Below, one piece after another: positions 47,695-60,089 of a stretch of DNA of 64,000 nucleotides. The notes below the pieces were generated by a model, which saw nothing but the letters and a program-made list of their open reading frames with translations, was not told where the DNA came from and did no database searches. Position 1 is the first letter of the stretch, and every line of letters begins with the position of its first letter. The stretch is from Stomorhina lunata (Eukaryota; Arthropoda; Insecta; Diptera; Rhiniidae). A program made the translations under genes and the position numbers. The stretch covers positions 94,117,998-94,181,997 of the forward strand of contig OW121743.1 in assembly GCA_933228675.1 (NCBI GenBank). The letters are read 5' to 3'.

Positions 47695-47933
47695 TGAAAA
47701 CTTAGCAGCTTATAATTAATATATACAATTTTTATTTTTAGATCCAAAATCATGTGACAATAACTTTGTTTTTTCCTGTATTTTTTTTTTGTTTTTCTTT
47801 GTTGTAATTTTTGGAAAAATATTTCTATACGATTTTTTTGTTTAATGAATTTAATCAACAATAAAGAAGTTTTTTTTAATTATTTTAAAACTTAAACAAT
47901 TTTTGTATAAGTTTTTATATAACATTGACTCTT

Positions 47934-48053
47934 CCATGGACTTCGATCTTGTGCGAATATTCTCCAATTTTATAGGCCAAGCTTTGACAAATGTTCCTCT
48001 ACTTGATCTTTCCATCGAAGTTTCGGACGTCCTCTTCTAACATTTGGTGGTGG
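47934..48053 (-). pseudogene. Non-LTR retrotransposon (LINE) C-terminal fragment, broken
   Basis: Minus-strand translation gives PPPNVRRGRPKLRWKDQVEE, then HLSKLGL, an in-frame stop at 47970-47972, and NWRIFAQDRSPW. RRGRPxxRWxDxVxxDL...GxxNWxxxAxDRxxW is a common C-terminal motif of LINE reverse transcriptases. The upstream sequence does not stay in this frame, so the piece is a decayed remnant. It lies inside the TIR element at 47377-48637. Confidence 0.75.
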
Positions 48054-48637
48054 GACATTTTTATTCTAATTGCATCCTCTTTAAAGTAATTGTTTTTTTC
48101 TAGAGAGGGTTACTAGCCCGTCGTCCTTGCCCATTTTTATCGATCTTATGGGACAACTCTCAGTACATGTTAGCTCACAACATGAAGGGGTGTTACACTA
48201 ATTCCCCGGGTGATACCACGAGGAGGTCAGTGCTCACAGTTGAGATGAAGGATGACCCAGATAAGTGAAGTGGACTTACCAAGTTAAGACCAATCAAAAC
48301 AGTGTTTGGTATCTAACATCCCCTATATATTCAAAATTGACTCATGATGGTATTTTTTCATTACCGTGAGTTCGTTTTCCAAAATTTTTTTTACAGAAGG
48401 TAATATTTAAGTTCTTAAAATTCAAAAATCATTTAAAAAGACTCTTTTAATAAAAAAAAAATTAAAAAATTGTTGGTCTTGATGGGATTTGAGCCGGTGC
48501 CATTCAGTTTAAATTACCTTCTTAATTACAAAAGGGTACTTCCATAATAACTTATTAGTTTTTCGGAGGGTATGTTGTAGTCATTACAAGGTAACCAGCT
48601 ACCAGAGTACTTGCCGTTACCAAAGTTTTGCTGGGTA

Positions 48638-49677
48638 GTTATAAATTTTTAAAATTTGTTTACTTAAGATTTGAAATGATTTATGGAAAAAGAACTAAAT
48701 TATAAAATATGCACTGGAATAACATGAGTTTTTTTACAAAAAGTCTAATATTTCGCTATCCACTAATTGGACCACTTTTCTGGTTTTTGATTAAGACAAG
48801 TTGACATTTATTGTCTATTAATAAATGGTTTAAACTTTTAATTAAATTAATTAGTATTGAAAGTTATTGGCATATAAAATGAGTAATACCCATTGGGTAT
48901 GTTTTGAGAAAACCCTTTGAAAAAGCTTCAAATCGATATTAAATCTTAACCAAAGCTAATTTTTAAGACTTTTAAAAATTGCATTGAGCTTGATAAATGC
49001 ATGTATAAAATTTCACTGAAATTGGAAATGCTGTAGTCCAAAAAACGTACTTTTCTTTGGATGAAATATTTTTTAAAATGGTATAAATCCATTCAAAAAA
49101 CCAATTTCTGAATGATTTTTATAATTTATTTAAAAAAAATGAACTTGCTTTATTCTAAATAAACTTACAAATATATTTTTTTAAATAATCCACGATTTTT
49201 AAATCAAATAGACTGTAACCCCTTTGAAAATTAAGTTTTTTAAATCTCAAAAACTTTTCATTAAATCTCAAAAATATTGCACATTTTTTCTAAATGTATG
49301 GAAAATACTAAAAATTTTATTATGAATAAAAATTTTTAAAAAGGAAAAAATTGAATTCTGTAATATTGATAACAATTAAGAAAAAAATTGTATTTTTAAA
49401 ATACGATATTCGTATAATAAAGATAAAAAATCAAAAAAGTTTCGAGATGATCTATAAAGTTTTAATCTTATTTATTTATTAACATTGTACTCGCATAAAT
49501 GATGAAAATGAAAGAAAGTACATTCTCATAGAATTTTAAGTCTCCTGTAGTATTAGAAGATAGTCTGATTGTGTAAACTCTTTATAATAGAAATATTTAA
49601 AAATGATATAACTTGTATTATTATTTAAATTGAAATTGCAAATATAGATCTTTTTTATAAATATTTTATAAGTTATT
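48638..49677. other. No recognised gene
   Basis: This is unique AT-rich sequence; no repeat, exon or RNA gene was recognised. Confidence 0.5.
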
Positions 49678-49830
49678 AGGGTCAAATGTAGACCGATTAT
49701 CCCGAAATTTTTCACATAGTTCTGTATTAACACAAAACTTATATGTACAAAGTTTAAACGTATATCTGTTATTATCTTTAGATTTAAGACGGTTTTTTAC
49801 TTTTTTGTCGTTCATTTAAGTGAATTTTAA
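49678..49830 (-). mobile_element. Mini-me-like fragment
   Basis: GGTCAAATGTAGACCGATTA, then TCCCGAAATTTTTCACATAG, resembles 45552-45600 of the reference copy, with loss of both ends. Confidence 0.55.
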
Positions 49831-51059
49831 AAGTAGATATTCCGGTATCCATCGTTCTCAAATCAATCGATTTCAGTTATATTTTTGATATCCTTTTCCC
49901 ACTTTCATTTTTCAAACTAAATTCAAGATAAGATACCAGTCAAAAGGCAAATAATCGAAGTTGATGTTAAAAATATATCCGAAATCGATCGATTCGGACT
50001 CGATAGATTTTCATCACATACTGGATTGTATGAAAATTTGGACATTAGTAAACTGTTCCCTTTGAAACTTTTTTTAGCAGTGATTTACTTTTGTACAGGA
50101 GTTAATACCTTTATTAAATGTAGTAAAATTTGTGGTGCTTAGTTAGGCCATCTACAATTTTACTACACAACAAATGACTCTATTTTGAAAAATGTTGCGA
50201 AACATGTTCGCAATGTGGAGGTATTGATATATTTCTTTCAAATATATCAAATAAATTTTATTTTTGTCTTTTTCGATGTTGATACATTCAAAAAAAAATT
50301 AGGCCAAATACTCCTGAAAAATGTTGCGAAACATTGTCAAACTATTTTTTTTAGTTTTAATTATTTAAATTGCGATTTCCAAATGTTATTTAAAAATAGC
50401 GCCATCTTTCAGAATTCAGAAATAAAAAAGTCGTTGAACAAACATTTTTCTTTTATAATCCCAGGGATTTATTTTCTACAACAAAATCATTATTTTTCTT
50501 AAAAAGCCGTTTTTGAGATATTGATAATTGTAAAATTTAGGTTAAAAATTTAAATTTGATGGCACAAGGGAAACTTTGGTAACTAGACCCGTTCAGATTA
50601 TATTGATGTGTTCACAAGGGTTGTTTAGCTTTAGCGTGGCTACAATTTTTTCAGATATAGTGTAGGAAAAATCAGGATTTTAAGAAAGTTCTGGTCAAAA
50701 AATTAAAAGCAAAAAAAAATCTTAATTTTTTCAAAAAATTTTTCTTAGCAAGAAATTTTTGCGATACTCTTGGCTGCATTTTTGCCGAACACAGTTAAGC
50801 AATATTTTTATGTGCTGATTATCCATTTGGTAAAAACTGATGACACCTTTTTTAGGTATAATGAAAACTTTGGAGGCACACAAAAATAAAATTGGCAAAA
50901 CTGAGTATATAGTTTTAGTACAATTTGGTAGTACAATAGGACCCATATAGTTACAATCTTGCACTTTTTTCACAGTTATAGTATATGTATATTACTCTTC
51001 TTATGAAAACTTGATCAAAGATTCCAGAAAATTTTTTTAAAAAACCGATATTACTAATA
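49831..51059. other. No recognised gene
   Basis: Open frames at 50185-50502 (plus) and 50731-50973 (minus) show no recognisable domain. A duplicated block TGAAAAATGTTGCGAAACAT occurs at 50183 and 50315. Confidence 0.45.
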
Positions 51060-52984
51060 AGGCATTTACATTACCTCAAAATCTAGTAATTACGAGATCT
51101 TGTTCAAAATCTAGTTGATTTTGACTAGATTTCCCATGCAAAAATAAATCTAGTTACGAAGTAGATTTTGGCAAAATCTACTTGAAATCTAGTAGTACTT
51201 ATTGATGCAACCATGTTTTTCTTCCAAAAAGTACTAAAAAATACTATGCTGTGTAAATCAAAATAACATTTCAATTGAAAAGGAATCAAAACAAAAGAAA
51301 CAAGTAAGAGTGTTATATTCGGCTGTGCCGAATCCTATATACCCACCATCAAGTTGTGTTAAATTTAGAAACATATCTCATATATCTACAAGGGTGCAGC
51401 TAATTCAAAATCTGCACCAAAACTGGAAAAATCGCTAAGCTATTTGGTATTGTTGGTAAAACCTTTGGACTAAATTAGGTTTCCGTAGCTTTATAGTTCA
51501 ACATTCAAAAATATTTTAGTGGTTTCCCCAGTATTTACTTTGATCAAAATTCGGTCTCATAACCAGGTATAGTTTTACATTAATAAGTTGTTAAATACTT
51601 TTCGTTGTGATTAATATGTAGTTAGGCTAAACACGTTAATAGTAATACGACAGGTCCATATATTTCGTTATGAGTTCCTAATGCATTCATCATATATAAA
51701 GTCTGGGCTGAACATTGATTGATGCCTATATAATTTCATAGGTGCAATCATAATATAATGAATGTACCTCCAAATCTTTTTGATTGTAGATATAAAAAGG
51801 GGATGTTATATATATAAGAATTATAGCCAAATGTTGACCGATTATAACAAAATTTTACACACTGGCCGGTATATATAGAGAGCTTATTCTTGCAAAATTT
51901 AGTGACCATAGCTATCATAGTTTCTAATTTAATAGCTTTTAACTGGCCTTTGCTAAAATTTTTGGTTTCCGTGAGTGTTTTTCACATGAAAGCTAAAGTC
52001 AAATATGGACTGATTCCTATAAAATTTGATAAACTGATCAAAAATTGCATAAAACTTCCCTATTTTAAATTTAATCGTCATAGCTATTACAATTGTATTC
52101 AATTTATCAGCATTAATGTGTTTCCCGGGGCGGGGTTATATGGGAGCTCTAACTAAATTTGAACCGATTTTGTCCATTTTCAACACACATCTTTTTCATG
52201 ATATCGAAAATACTTTTGTAAAATTTTGTCCCTCAAGCTCTTTTCGTTAAGGCGCTATCGTGCTTTTATCTGACGGACAGACGGACATAAACAACCTTTT
52301 CTTTATGTATTTTTGTGTTTCCATAAGTTTTTTATATGGGAGCTATGGTCAAATGGTGACCGATTGTGAGGAAATTTTGCACACTGGCTGGCATTGACAT
52401 AAGACTTCCTTGTGCTTAATTTAGTCTTACTAGCTCTTGTAGTTAAGGAGCTATCACGATTTTATCTGACGGACAGACGGACATAAATCCCCTTTTCTTT
52501 TTGAATTTTTGTGTTTTCGTAAGTTTTTTATATGGGAGCTAGGTCAAATAGTGACCGATTGTGACAAAATTTTGCACACTGGCTGGCATTGATATAAGAC
52601 TTTCTTGTGCCAAATTTAGTGGTTATATCTGTTATACTTTTAGATTTATTGGCATTTAAGTGTATTTTGGGTGAAATTTAGCCTGTTTTCGTAAGTTTTT
52701 TGTATGGGACCTATGGCTAAATGTGAACCGATTTCGATGAAATTTTATATGCTGCCTAGTGCTTATCTAAAACTTATAGATACCAAATTTTGTCATCATA
52801 ACTGTCATAATTTGTCATTTATTAGCAAATAAGCGATTAGCCTAGACGAGGTTATACGGGAGCTATGGCCAAATGCTAACCGATTTTGCCCAATTTCAAT
52901 ACCAAAATTTTCTCATAGATAAAGAATGTTTTTGCTAAGTTTCAGTTAGCTAGCTCTTTTCGTTTAGACGTTATCGTGATTTCA

Positions 52985-53022
<38 letters not shown>

Positions 53023-53428
53023 GGACAGACAGACGGACATAGCTCAATCGTCTTAGAATTTCATAAGGATTCAGAATATATATCGTTTTTGATTTTTGAA
53101 CCAATATTAAGGAAATTACAAACGGAATGACAATCTCAATATACCCCCCATTCTTTTTGATGGTGGGTATAAAAAGTGAGCTTATTCGTGCGGAAAAAAT
53201 TATAAAATAAATAATTTAAACTAAATTTTAATTAAAAAAATTAATGGAAAAGAAAAAAAATTGAAAATCAAACAAAATTTGAAAATCTATAATTCCTTCA
53301 TTTTATTTGTGTCAACTTATTCTGTTATGAAATCTAGCTCACGTCAAAAAAATGTAGTGTAAACGGTGTAGATTTTTATTGAGATTTAAAATCAAATCTA
53401 CTAGATTTTAGAGAAGTGTAAATTGCCT
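51060..53428. mobile_element. TIR element with AAATCTAG subterminal repeats, interrupted by another repeat
   Basis: The left end AGGCATTTACATTACCTCAA, then AATCTAGTA, matches the reverse complement of the right end, AGGCAATTTACACTTCTCTA, then AAATCTAGTA. ATA flanks both sides. AAATCTAG or its complement recurs within about 130 bp of each end. The element is split by the mini-me-related copy at 51302-53178; without it the length would be about 490 bp. No coding capacity. Confidence 0.7.
51302..53178 (-). mobile_element. Large mini-me-related element (~1.9 kb) with terminal hairpin
   Basis: On the minus strand it starts TTTTTATACCCACCATCAAA, then has a (GTCY)n tract (complement of 52984-53038), and a series of related modules each containing GACCGATT and GCACACTGGCTGGC-type blocks. 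Two modules (starting near 52299 and 52493) are a tandem duplication about 194 bp apart. It ends with a perfect 7-bp-stem hairpin ATTCGGC-tgt-GCCGAAT about 10 nt before CTCTTACTTGT. It is inserted in the TIR element at 51060-53428. Confidence 0.75.
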
Positions 53429-53432
53429 ATAA

Positions 53433-56079
53433 AAGACAAATCCATCTAAAATTGTATATGCGATTATGGTTCAAATTAGCAATTAATTTCTAAATATTTC
53501 ATTGTTTTGAAAGCTTGATTAGGATGGATTCTATGGTAATGTATGTCACTATTCTTTCAAGATTATAAGGCTATAATAACAGTCATAGAGTATTTCTCTA
53601 TCTTGAATCAAATTCCATTAGGATCGTTTTGGAACCAAAAACTTTAGTGTGGCAAATTTTATTAAATTGAATACATTAATTAATACAAATTTTTCAAAAT
53701 TCCTAAAAATTTATAGCTAAAAAAAAAATACTCAGTTTCTTATTTTAAATTTGGACTCCAAACTTCATCGAACCTGCTCGACTAATTTTAATTTCTCTAT
53801 ATAAGTTAAAAGCTAACAACCTTAGATAAAAGGATATAAAAAGCGTATCAATTTGAAAAAAACCAAAAGAAAAAAACGGCTTAGTTGTTCCTAGAAGTAC
53901 AAGATTATTTTCAAGAGGAATAACATAGAATACAAAGCTCTTCGAACTATTCATTGCACTATAAGTGCAGTATCAAACGATGCATTTATTCGGGATAAAA
54001 AGAAAATTTATTTTTCATTTCGATGTTATTGATGTAGTGTATCAGTGCAGTGTCTAAGACTTTAACTCTATACTATCTAAAATTTAAAGGATAAAATTCA
54101 TACGTCTAAAACTTTCATGTTAAAACACTGAAAACATACGCACACAAACGAAGCAGCAGAATGTTAACACTAACACGAATTGACAGAATGTGCATTAAAA
54201 GTGGTTTTGTATGCAACAGTAATAGGAAAACAAGAAGCAATAGAACAGATACGACGATATGGATATATGGAGTAAGGAGTAGTAAAAGTAAATACTAACG
54301 ATAGATAGTAGTAGTAGTTTAGTTAGCTATACGTTTTATCTAGGTTTTCATAGCCATAGAAAAGGAGTAGTAGTTTTGGCAAATAAAAAAGCATCAGAGC
54401 TTTATAAAATACTCTAGGGGGTTTTTTAGAAGTTAAATAACTTTGAAATGCCGCCATGGTTAATTTTAAAACACTTTTTATTTATACAGCATTATTTGTT
54501 AATATTTTAAAATGTTTTATTTAAGTAAAGAAAAAAGTTTATTAGATTTAAAATACACATACATTACGCCATTACTAATTTATTTATTTGGTTTTTATAT
54601 TTTTTTTACTATGTTTTAAACAAATGCAATTGGATATGCAATTAATTTTATTAAATTATTTTGAAGCACCATCAATTATTTTAACTTTTTTTGTTTTAAT
54701 TAATTGTGTTGTTTTTTACACTTTTTAAATTTGTCACATTTTCTTAATTAAATTTTTTTTATTTTAAATCTATTTTAATATATTATTTTGTGGTTTAACA
54801 CTCGCGTCAAATTGTTATATATTTTCTGTTGTCTATACAACTTCCGTTTCGTCCGTTTATCTGTAAATCCAACATTTAACTGAATTGTCATTGCCTTCGT
54901 CGCTTAAGGATATGACTGTGCTTCGGCAAAAATTACTTGCCACAATTGTTCCTTTTTTTCTATTCTATTTTCTTATTTGTTTTTCCTTTGTCAAAATGTT
55001 TGTTCGTGTGCGGTTTCGTTTGTAACATCGTTTTATTTTTTTTTTGTTCATTCTCGTTAGTGAAATTAGTTCAATTGAAGTTGGCAAAAGAGTAAATAGG
55101 ATGTTAAAGGAGAGTTGGGTTAAGAGAGAGAATAAATTCCGCAAGGTTTTGTATTTGATTATTAAGAGGAAAAGTCTTTCCTGTTTCTCTTTATAAGTGG
55201 GATTTTTTTTATTTGAGAACAAGTTTTAATTTTGGTTGCAATTGTGATAGATAACTCTTTTGTCAATTTTGAGTTAGCTTTAGTCCATATTTTAGTTCAA
55301 ACGATTTGTTAATATATACGGATTCAATATTTTAAGAACTCTCTTGATAAATTACACTAAAAAATCTCGGGAAAAGACCAAGCATGGATTGTAGGCCTCA
55401 TCAATATCAGAATCATGTCCATGTTTAGGAGTTATACGCAAAAAAACGATTCTAACGAGGTTCGTCAACTTTGTATAGGATTTTCTTTTTTTTAATTTGT
55501 ATAGGATTTTATTTTTTTTAACAGCAAATAAAAGAAAACAGATTAAGCTTTATAATGGCTTATTAGTTTTGATAAATTTGTTAATTAAAAGTAATTTTTT
55601 GTGAAAAACTTTTATCGTTAAAATCAGAAAATAAAAGTTATTTTTTGACTTTTATTTTTTTTGACTTTTATTTTTACTCAAAAAAAAAATCAAAAAATAG
55701 CTGTTATTTTTTTTTTTCTAAAAAATAAAAATCAGATTTTTAAAAAGCATCGCATTTTATGAAAATTTGGTCGAAAACTATCAAAATGGTATAATTGGTT
55801 TTATTCTCCGACATTTCAAAAATTCAAAAATAATAGTAATTTTCGGTCCCTGGTTAAAAATATCGAAAAAGAATTGTCCATTTTTTTTGAATTTAGTAGC
55901 TTTTTTTTTGCTTATTCCTATATGAAAGCTCATAAAAGTTTATTTTTATATAACAAGAGAATTTAGTTCCTCATAAAACGTGGTTTCAAATTTCTAAATC
56001 AGACGAAAGGTCGAATATTTTGTTTGCAATCGAAAAATTTTAACTTTGGAAAAAGTTAAATTACTTTTGAAAATAGTTT
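53433..56079. other. No recognised gene
   Basis: This is unique sequence with A/T runs. Open frames at 53745-53954 and 54965-55222 (minus) show no domain. The part 54120-54400 and the part near 54830-54960 are less AT-rich and could be regulatory or hold a non-coding exon; there is no direct evidence. Confidence 0.4.
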
Positions 56080-56262
56080 GTGCTTATGTTTGTAATGCTT
56101 AGAAATATTGGTCAGTCTATCGGTCCGTCTAGGCTGCCTAACTATTCCCCTGTAAGCCTTGCAATCAAAGTGCAGGTTGCAATTCTAAAGACAATTTCAT
56201 GAAATTTGGAACAGACAATTACTTTGAAAGTGGGTCTATTGGAATTCGACGAAATCGTTCCA
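56080..56262 (+). mobile_element. Mini-me-like fragment
   Basis: AATGCTTAGAAATATTGGTC through CGGTCCGTCTAGGCTGCCT and GTGGGTCTATTGGAATTCG is collinear with 30368-30610. It stops at CGTTCCATTA, directly abutting repeat X copy B. Confidence 0.65.
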
Positions 56263-56263
56263 T

Positions 56264-57340
56264 TACACTACTTCACAAAATGAAAGTTTTTGCGTTATAA
56301 CTGACCACCACTATATTTTGCTATTTCTATAAAAACGGTCGAGAGTTATCTGCTCTTCATTGCAATTTTTTCTCTTTAAATATCAATTTTTTTATTTTTT
56401 TAAAATTCATAAAAATCGAAGACGATAAAAATATACCATTTTTATTGAAAAATAAAAATTTTTCGATTTTGAAAAAAAAAAAAAAAAAAAAACATTTTTA
56501 TGAGTAAAACTCCACAACCGTTGACTAAATGAAAAATAATGGCTTAAACAAAATTTGAAGGTGAATTCGCCGGTGTTTTTTTAAGGAATTTAGATATGAC
56601 AAAATGAATGGAACTAATCTTATACATAGAATTTTAAATTTGGGGTGTTTTTATACCAAGGGGACCACAATACATCGAAATTAAATAGTTAGGCTTTAAA
56701 GCAATTTCTGTTGTTGGCCGGTGCTATTGTTTTGAAGAAAATAGTATAATATGTGTTATAAAAAAGGTACTAAAGCGAAAAGTGATAAAATTTTTCATTA
56801 AAATCTGTAGCTCATGCATCGAATATATTTTCACAACTTTGATCTTAATGTCGATGTAATTAAGACACAGAACCTTTGTTTCGAAAATCGAAAAAGCCCT
56901 TAAAAAATTAAGGGTTTTTGTTTTTCTTTGGACAAAAACAAAAACTAAGTTTGATCGGTTTTGCTCAGTGCTCCCCCCATAGCCATATGAAAGGTGAAAG
57001 TCTCTTCTTTAGATTGGGAGAAAAAAATTCACCCAGATCTACCGAACGTAGAACAAAGTTCAAAATTTTCTGAAGAAAGTCACAAACATTTTTACGCATA
57101 ATTTAAGCAAAAAGTGTTGCAGTCGTTTAGGCGTAACTTTTTAATCAAATTGGATATAAGTGTTAGTCCTAGGCAGATACCTCTAGGAGTCTAAAGGTTA
57201 GAACTGAAATTAGTAGAGCTCTTTTTTAGGTCAACTAATAGACGTTTGCCGAAATTCATAAGATTCTGTTTAGAATTTCGGCTTATAGATTAAGAAGAAA
57301 AATAAGTGGTAAATTGGGATCCGAGGCATGAATCCCAAAG
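56264..57340 (+). repeat. Dispersed repeat family X, copy B (uninterrupted)
   Basis: It runs from CACTACTTCACAAAATGAAA to the CAACTAATAGACGTTTG block and beyond. It matches copy A through the point where copy A carries the mini-me-like insertion (CCACCACTATATTTTGC ... CTATAAAAACGGTCGAG). No conserved coding frame. Confidence 0.7.
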
Positions 57341-57389
57341 AGTCGGCGGATTTTGAAATTTTTTTTAATTTTTCTTACATATGGGCAAA

Positions 57390-58410
57390 TTCTGCGTGAC
57401 GGACGATACATTTGTATGGATTTTGTTGTACTTAAATGTATCCCATTATCGTTCTACACTAGATAGCTTTGCACAAATTTCAGGGATTGTGCTATCGAAT
57501 GGCGTCTGTTAATTTACAAACTTCTTTTGGAGGAAAAAGATATTCGCTTTTAAAGTGCTGTGACAGACGCTACAAAAAATGGAAGTGACATTTTTTTTCA
57601 GCACGTATTTCTGTAATTTTCATCAAATCGGTCATAGTAATAAAAAAACTGTGAATATATTAAAGATAGAGGCAAATCAGAGGATTACAAAATAGCTTTT
57701 ATAAAATATTTTTAAGTTTCCAGTTTTACCAAAAACCCATAAATGTACTGTTGCGGACGCTACGTGACGAGCGATACAGTTTTTTCTTGAATGTTATTTA
57801 TTAGGAAAGAAATTCTTATTTCATATTTTTTTAAGGATTCGTTAATCAGTCAAAATAATGGTTTTATTTGTTCCCGAATTTCATCCTCTTCCTTTTCATG
57901 GTCGCGGTTAAAATGCGATTTTTGGGCACAATTTATTTTTTCACAAAACTGCTAAATACATATATTTATTTAAAGTTTTACACTTTTTACATTTTATTTT
58001 TCGTCCCAGGAATGCTGCGGCTAGGTGTTAGAGTATCCCAAAAATAAAAAAATAAAAAATCAAATTTCAAATTATCAAATTTGCCCCACTCTATATTTTT
58101 TTAACACCTAATATCTTAAATTTAATCTCTGGATATAGGCAGTGTTATTGCTTTATGAATAAGACAGACATGTGTTCGTAAATTTTGTAGTTAATAAATA
58201 TTGTTTTGTAAAAAATATATATTGTGACGGACGTTACACACTTTCCTTTACATATTATTTTGTAAAATGCTATATAAAGATCTATATATTTTTAGCGTAA
58301 TGTAAAGCATGCTATAATGTCTCTTTCCGAACATAGTTCAATTGGATAAAAATTGCACTAGTCAAATTAAAAAAAAACCTTTATTTCTGTGGCGGACGCT
58401 ACACACTGTG
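57390..58410. repeat. Region with six dispersed GTGRCGGACGNTACA motifs
   Basis: The 15-base motif GTGACGGACGATACA occurs at 57396, with variants at 57560, 57750, 57764, 58224 and 58389, all in the same orientation. The DNA between them is AT-rich and not otherwise repeated as far as I can see. The function is unknown; it could be subterminal or internal repeats of an undescribed element. Confidence 0.6.
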
Positions 58411-60089
58411 AGTCCTTTTTATTTGACGTTATTTATATCACTCCAATTACTTTTAATGGGACCTTTTAAATCTAATTGTATAAAACTAAGCAGACTTTGA
58501 GCCCATACTGAAACTTGATACCTAAATGGATATTTTTGTGATTTTTGTGAACTTTTACAAAATCTATTATTTTAAAAAATGTATAAAAATTTGAGATGGG
58601 TGCATATAAAGACCTGCCATTCACGAAGAGATCATATATTTGGTAAATTTTTTCATAAATACAAATACGTCATTTTTTTAGTTTTAAAATTTTGTACTTG
58701 GTTTAATGTTTTTCGGATTTGCCCATATATACAAATGAACAAATATGCAAAATATCTTCCTTCTATTTTTTCACTTCGGTGTCTGAAGAAATACCACTGT
58801 GCATCGTGTTATTTGTTAAACAGTGATCAATTTTATCATTCGAGGGCAGGTTGATAATTTCGTAATCCGCTCAAATAACTGAAAATAATACGAGTACAAT
58901 TTAACTAAATGTAAATTTTGGTCTGTTCACTGGAGAGACAATGAATTTTATCACAAAAAACTTTTAAGCAAACATCAACTTTGATACCCATTTTTAATTC
59001 AAATAGTCCATAAATCTAAATACATTATCCCCATAATTACCTTGAGCAGAAGTAACTAAAATGTCAAGTTAAACAATGTATGATGATCAAATTTAGTACC
59101 TTAAAATCTATATAAATTTAAAATATCATACAGAATTTGGAGATAATTATTTGATATTAAGATATAATTTCAATGTAATTTTTGGTTACATTGAAATTAA
59201 AATATCAATTAAATAAAATATTTTTTTCCCTACTCATGTCTTATATTTCCCCCTATTTATAAAAATCCCTTGTAAATCTCTTTTCAAAATTTACTCTTCG
59301 ACGTCGGCTTGGGCATGCGCTATATTCTGTTACATTATTAACGAATAATATTCCTTGATTTACACGTGCTTTTTGTTTAAAACATATGAGGGCTGTCCTG
59401 TCTGTTTCATTGTAAATAATGTTGTTATTGTCTTTAGTATTATTATGACTTTAAATGCTTTTTTTGTTGTAGTCCTTTTATATTTTATTATTATTGCTGT
59501 TGTTGTTGTTGTTTTTGCTATCAATCAACATACATTAGGATTTGATGGATTTGATTTTATTTAAAAACAATGATTTTTATTTTCCATTAGATAATAAGTA
59601 ATTGATTATAATTTAATAGAAAAGACAAAAGAATAAAAAAGCACAAATATAAAACAAACACATTAATATCAACACCAAAAACACTAATACTAAAACGAAC
59701 TTTAAACTCATGCCAATAAATATGTCATTATATGTGTAGTTTTGTCTATAATTTTAGCAAAAAGCCAACAAATTAAATTAAACCACAACATGTACTTTGT
59801 ATCAAAAGTTCAAATACATTTAGAAAATTGGTTGTAGTCTGGTTAAATTAAATAAAGAATTTTTGATCTTTTTTCTCATAGTTGTAGTTATGTATTTGTA
59901 TTTAAAGCTAAATATTAGATTTGGTTGTTATGATTTCATTTCAATTGATGTAAAGGTCAGCCAAAATTTAATAAATGGATGTTAAAATATGATTTCATGG
60001 ATAATTGATGGATCAATTTTCCATGAAGTCTTGTTAAGTATAAAGTATTTTATTGTATAGCAATATGCGAAAATGTACAAGAGTAAGAA
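58411..60089. other. No recognised gene; one hairpin
   Basis: The open frame 58579-58854 (plus) has no recognisable domain. A hairpin AATTTCAATGTAA / TTACATTGAAATT with a 7-nt loop lies at 59168-59200. Short GTT triplet repeats occur at 59490-59515. Confidence 0.5.

Larger units (their letters stand above)
47377..48637. mobile_element. 1.26-kb TIR element enclosing tRNA-like and LINE-like pieces
   Basis: The ends are TACCCAGCAAAACTT at 47377-47391 and its exact reverse complement at 48623-48637. If the outer TA is a target duplication, the inverted repeat begins CCCAGC. Subterminal copies of TAATGACT or AGTCATTA and GGTAAG-type motifs occur near both ends. Inside are a tRNA-like sequence (47622-47694, minus), a second B-box-like GGCTCAAATCC (about 48489-48499, minus) and a broken reverse-transcriptase fragment. 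No transposase was recognised. Confidence 0.7.

Noticed and set aside
58579..58854. 91-codon plus-strand open frame as a possible small gene
   Set aside because: No recognisable domain, unremarkable start context, composition like the surrounding non-coding DNA. It cannot be supported without expression data.
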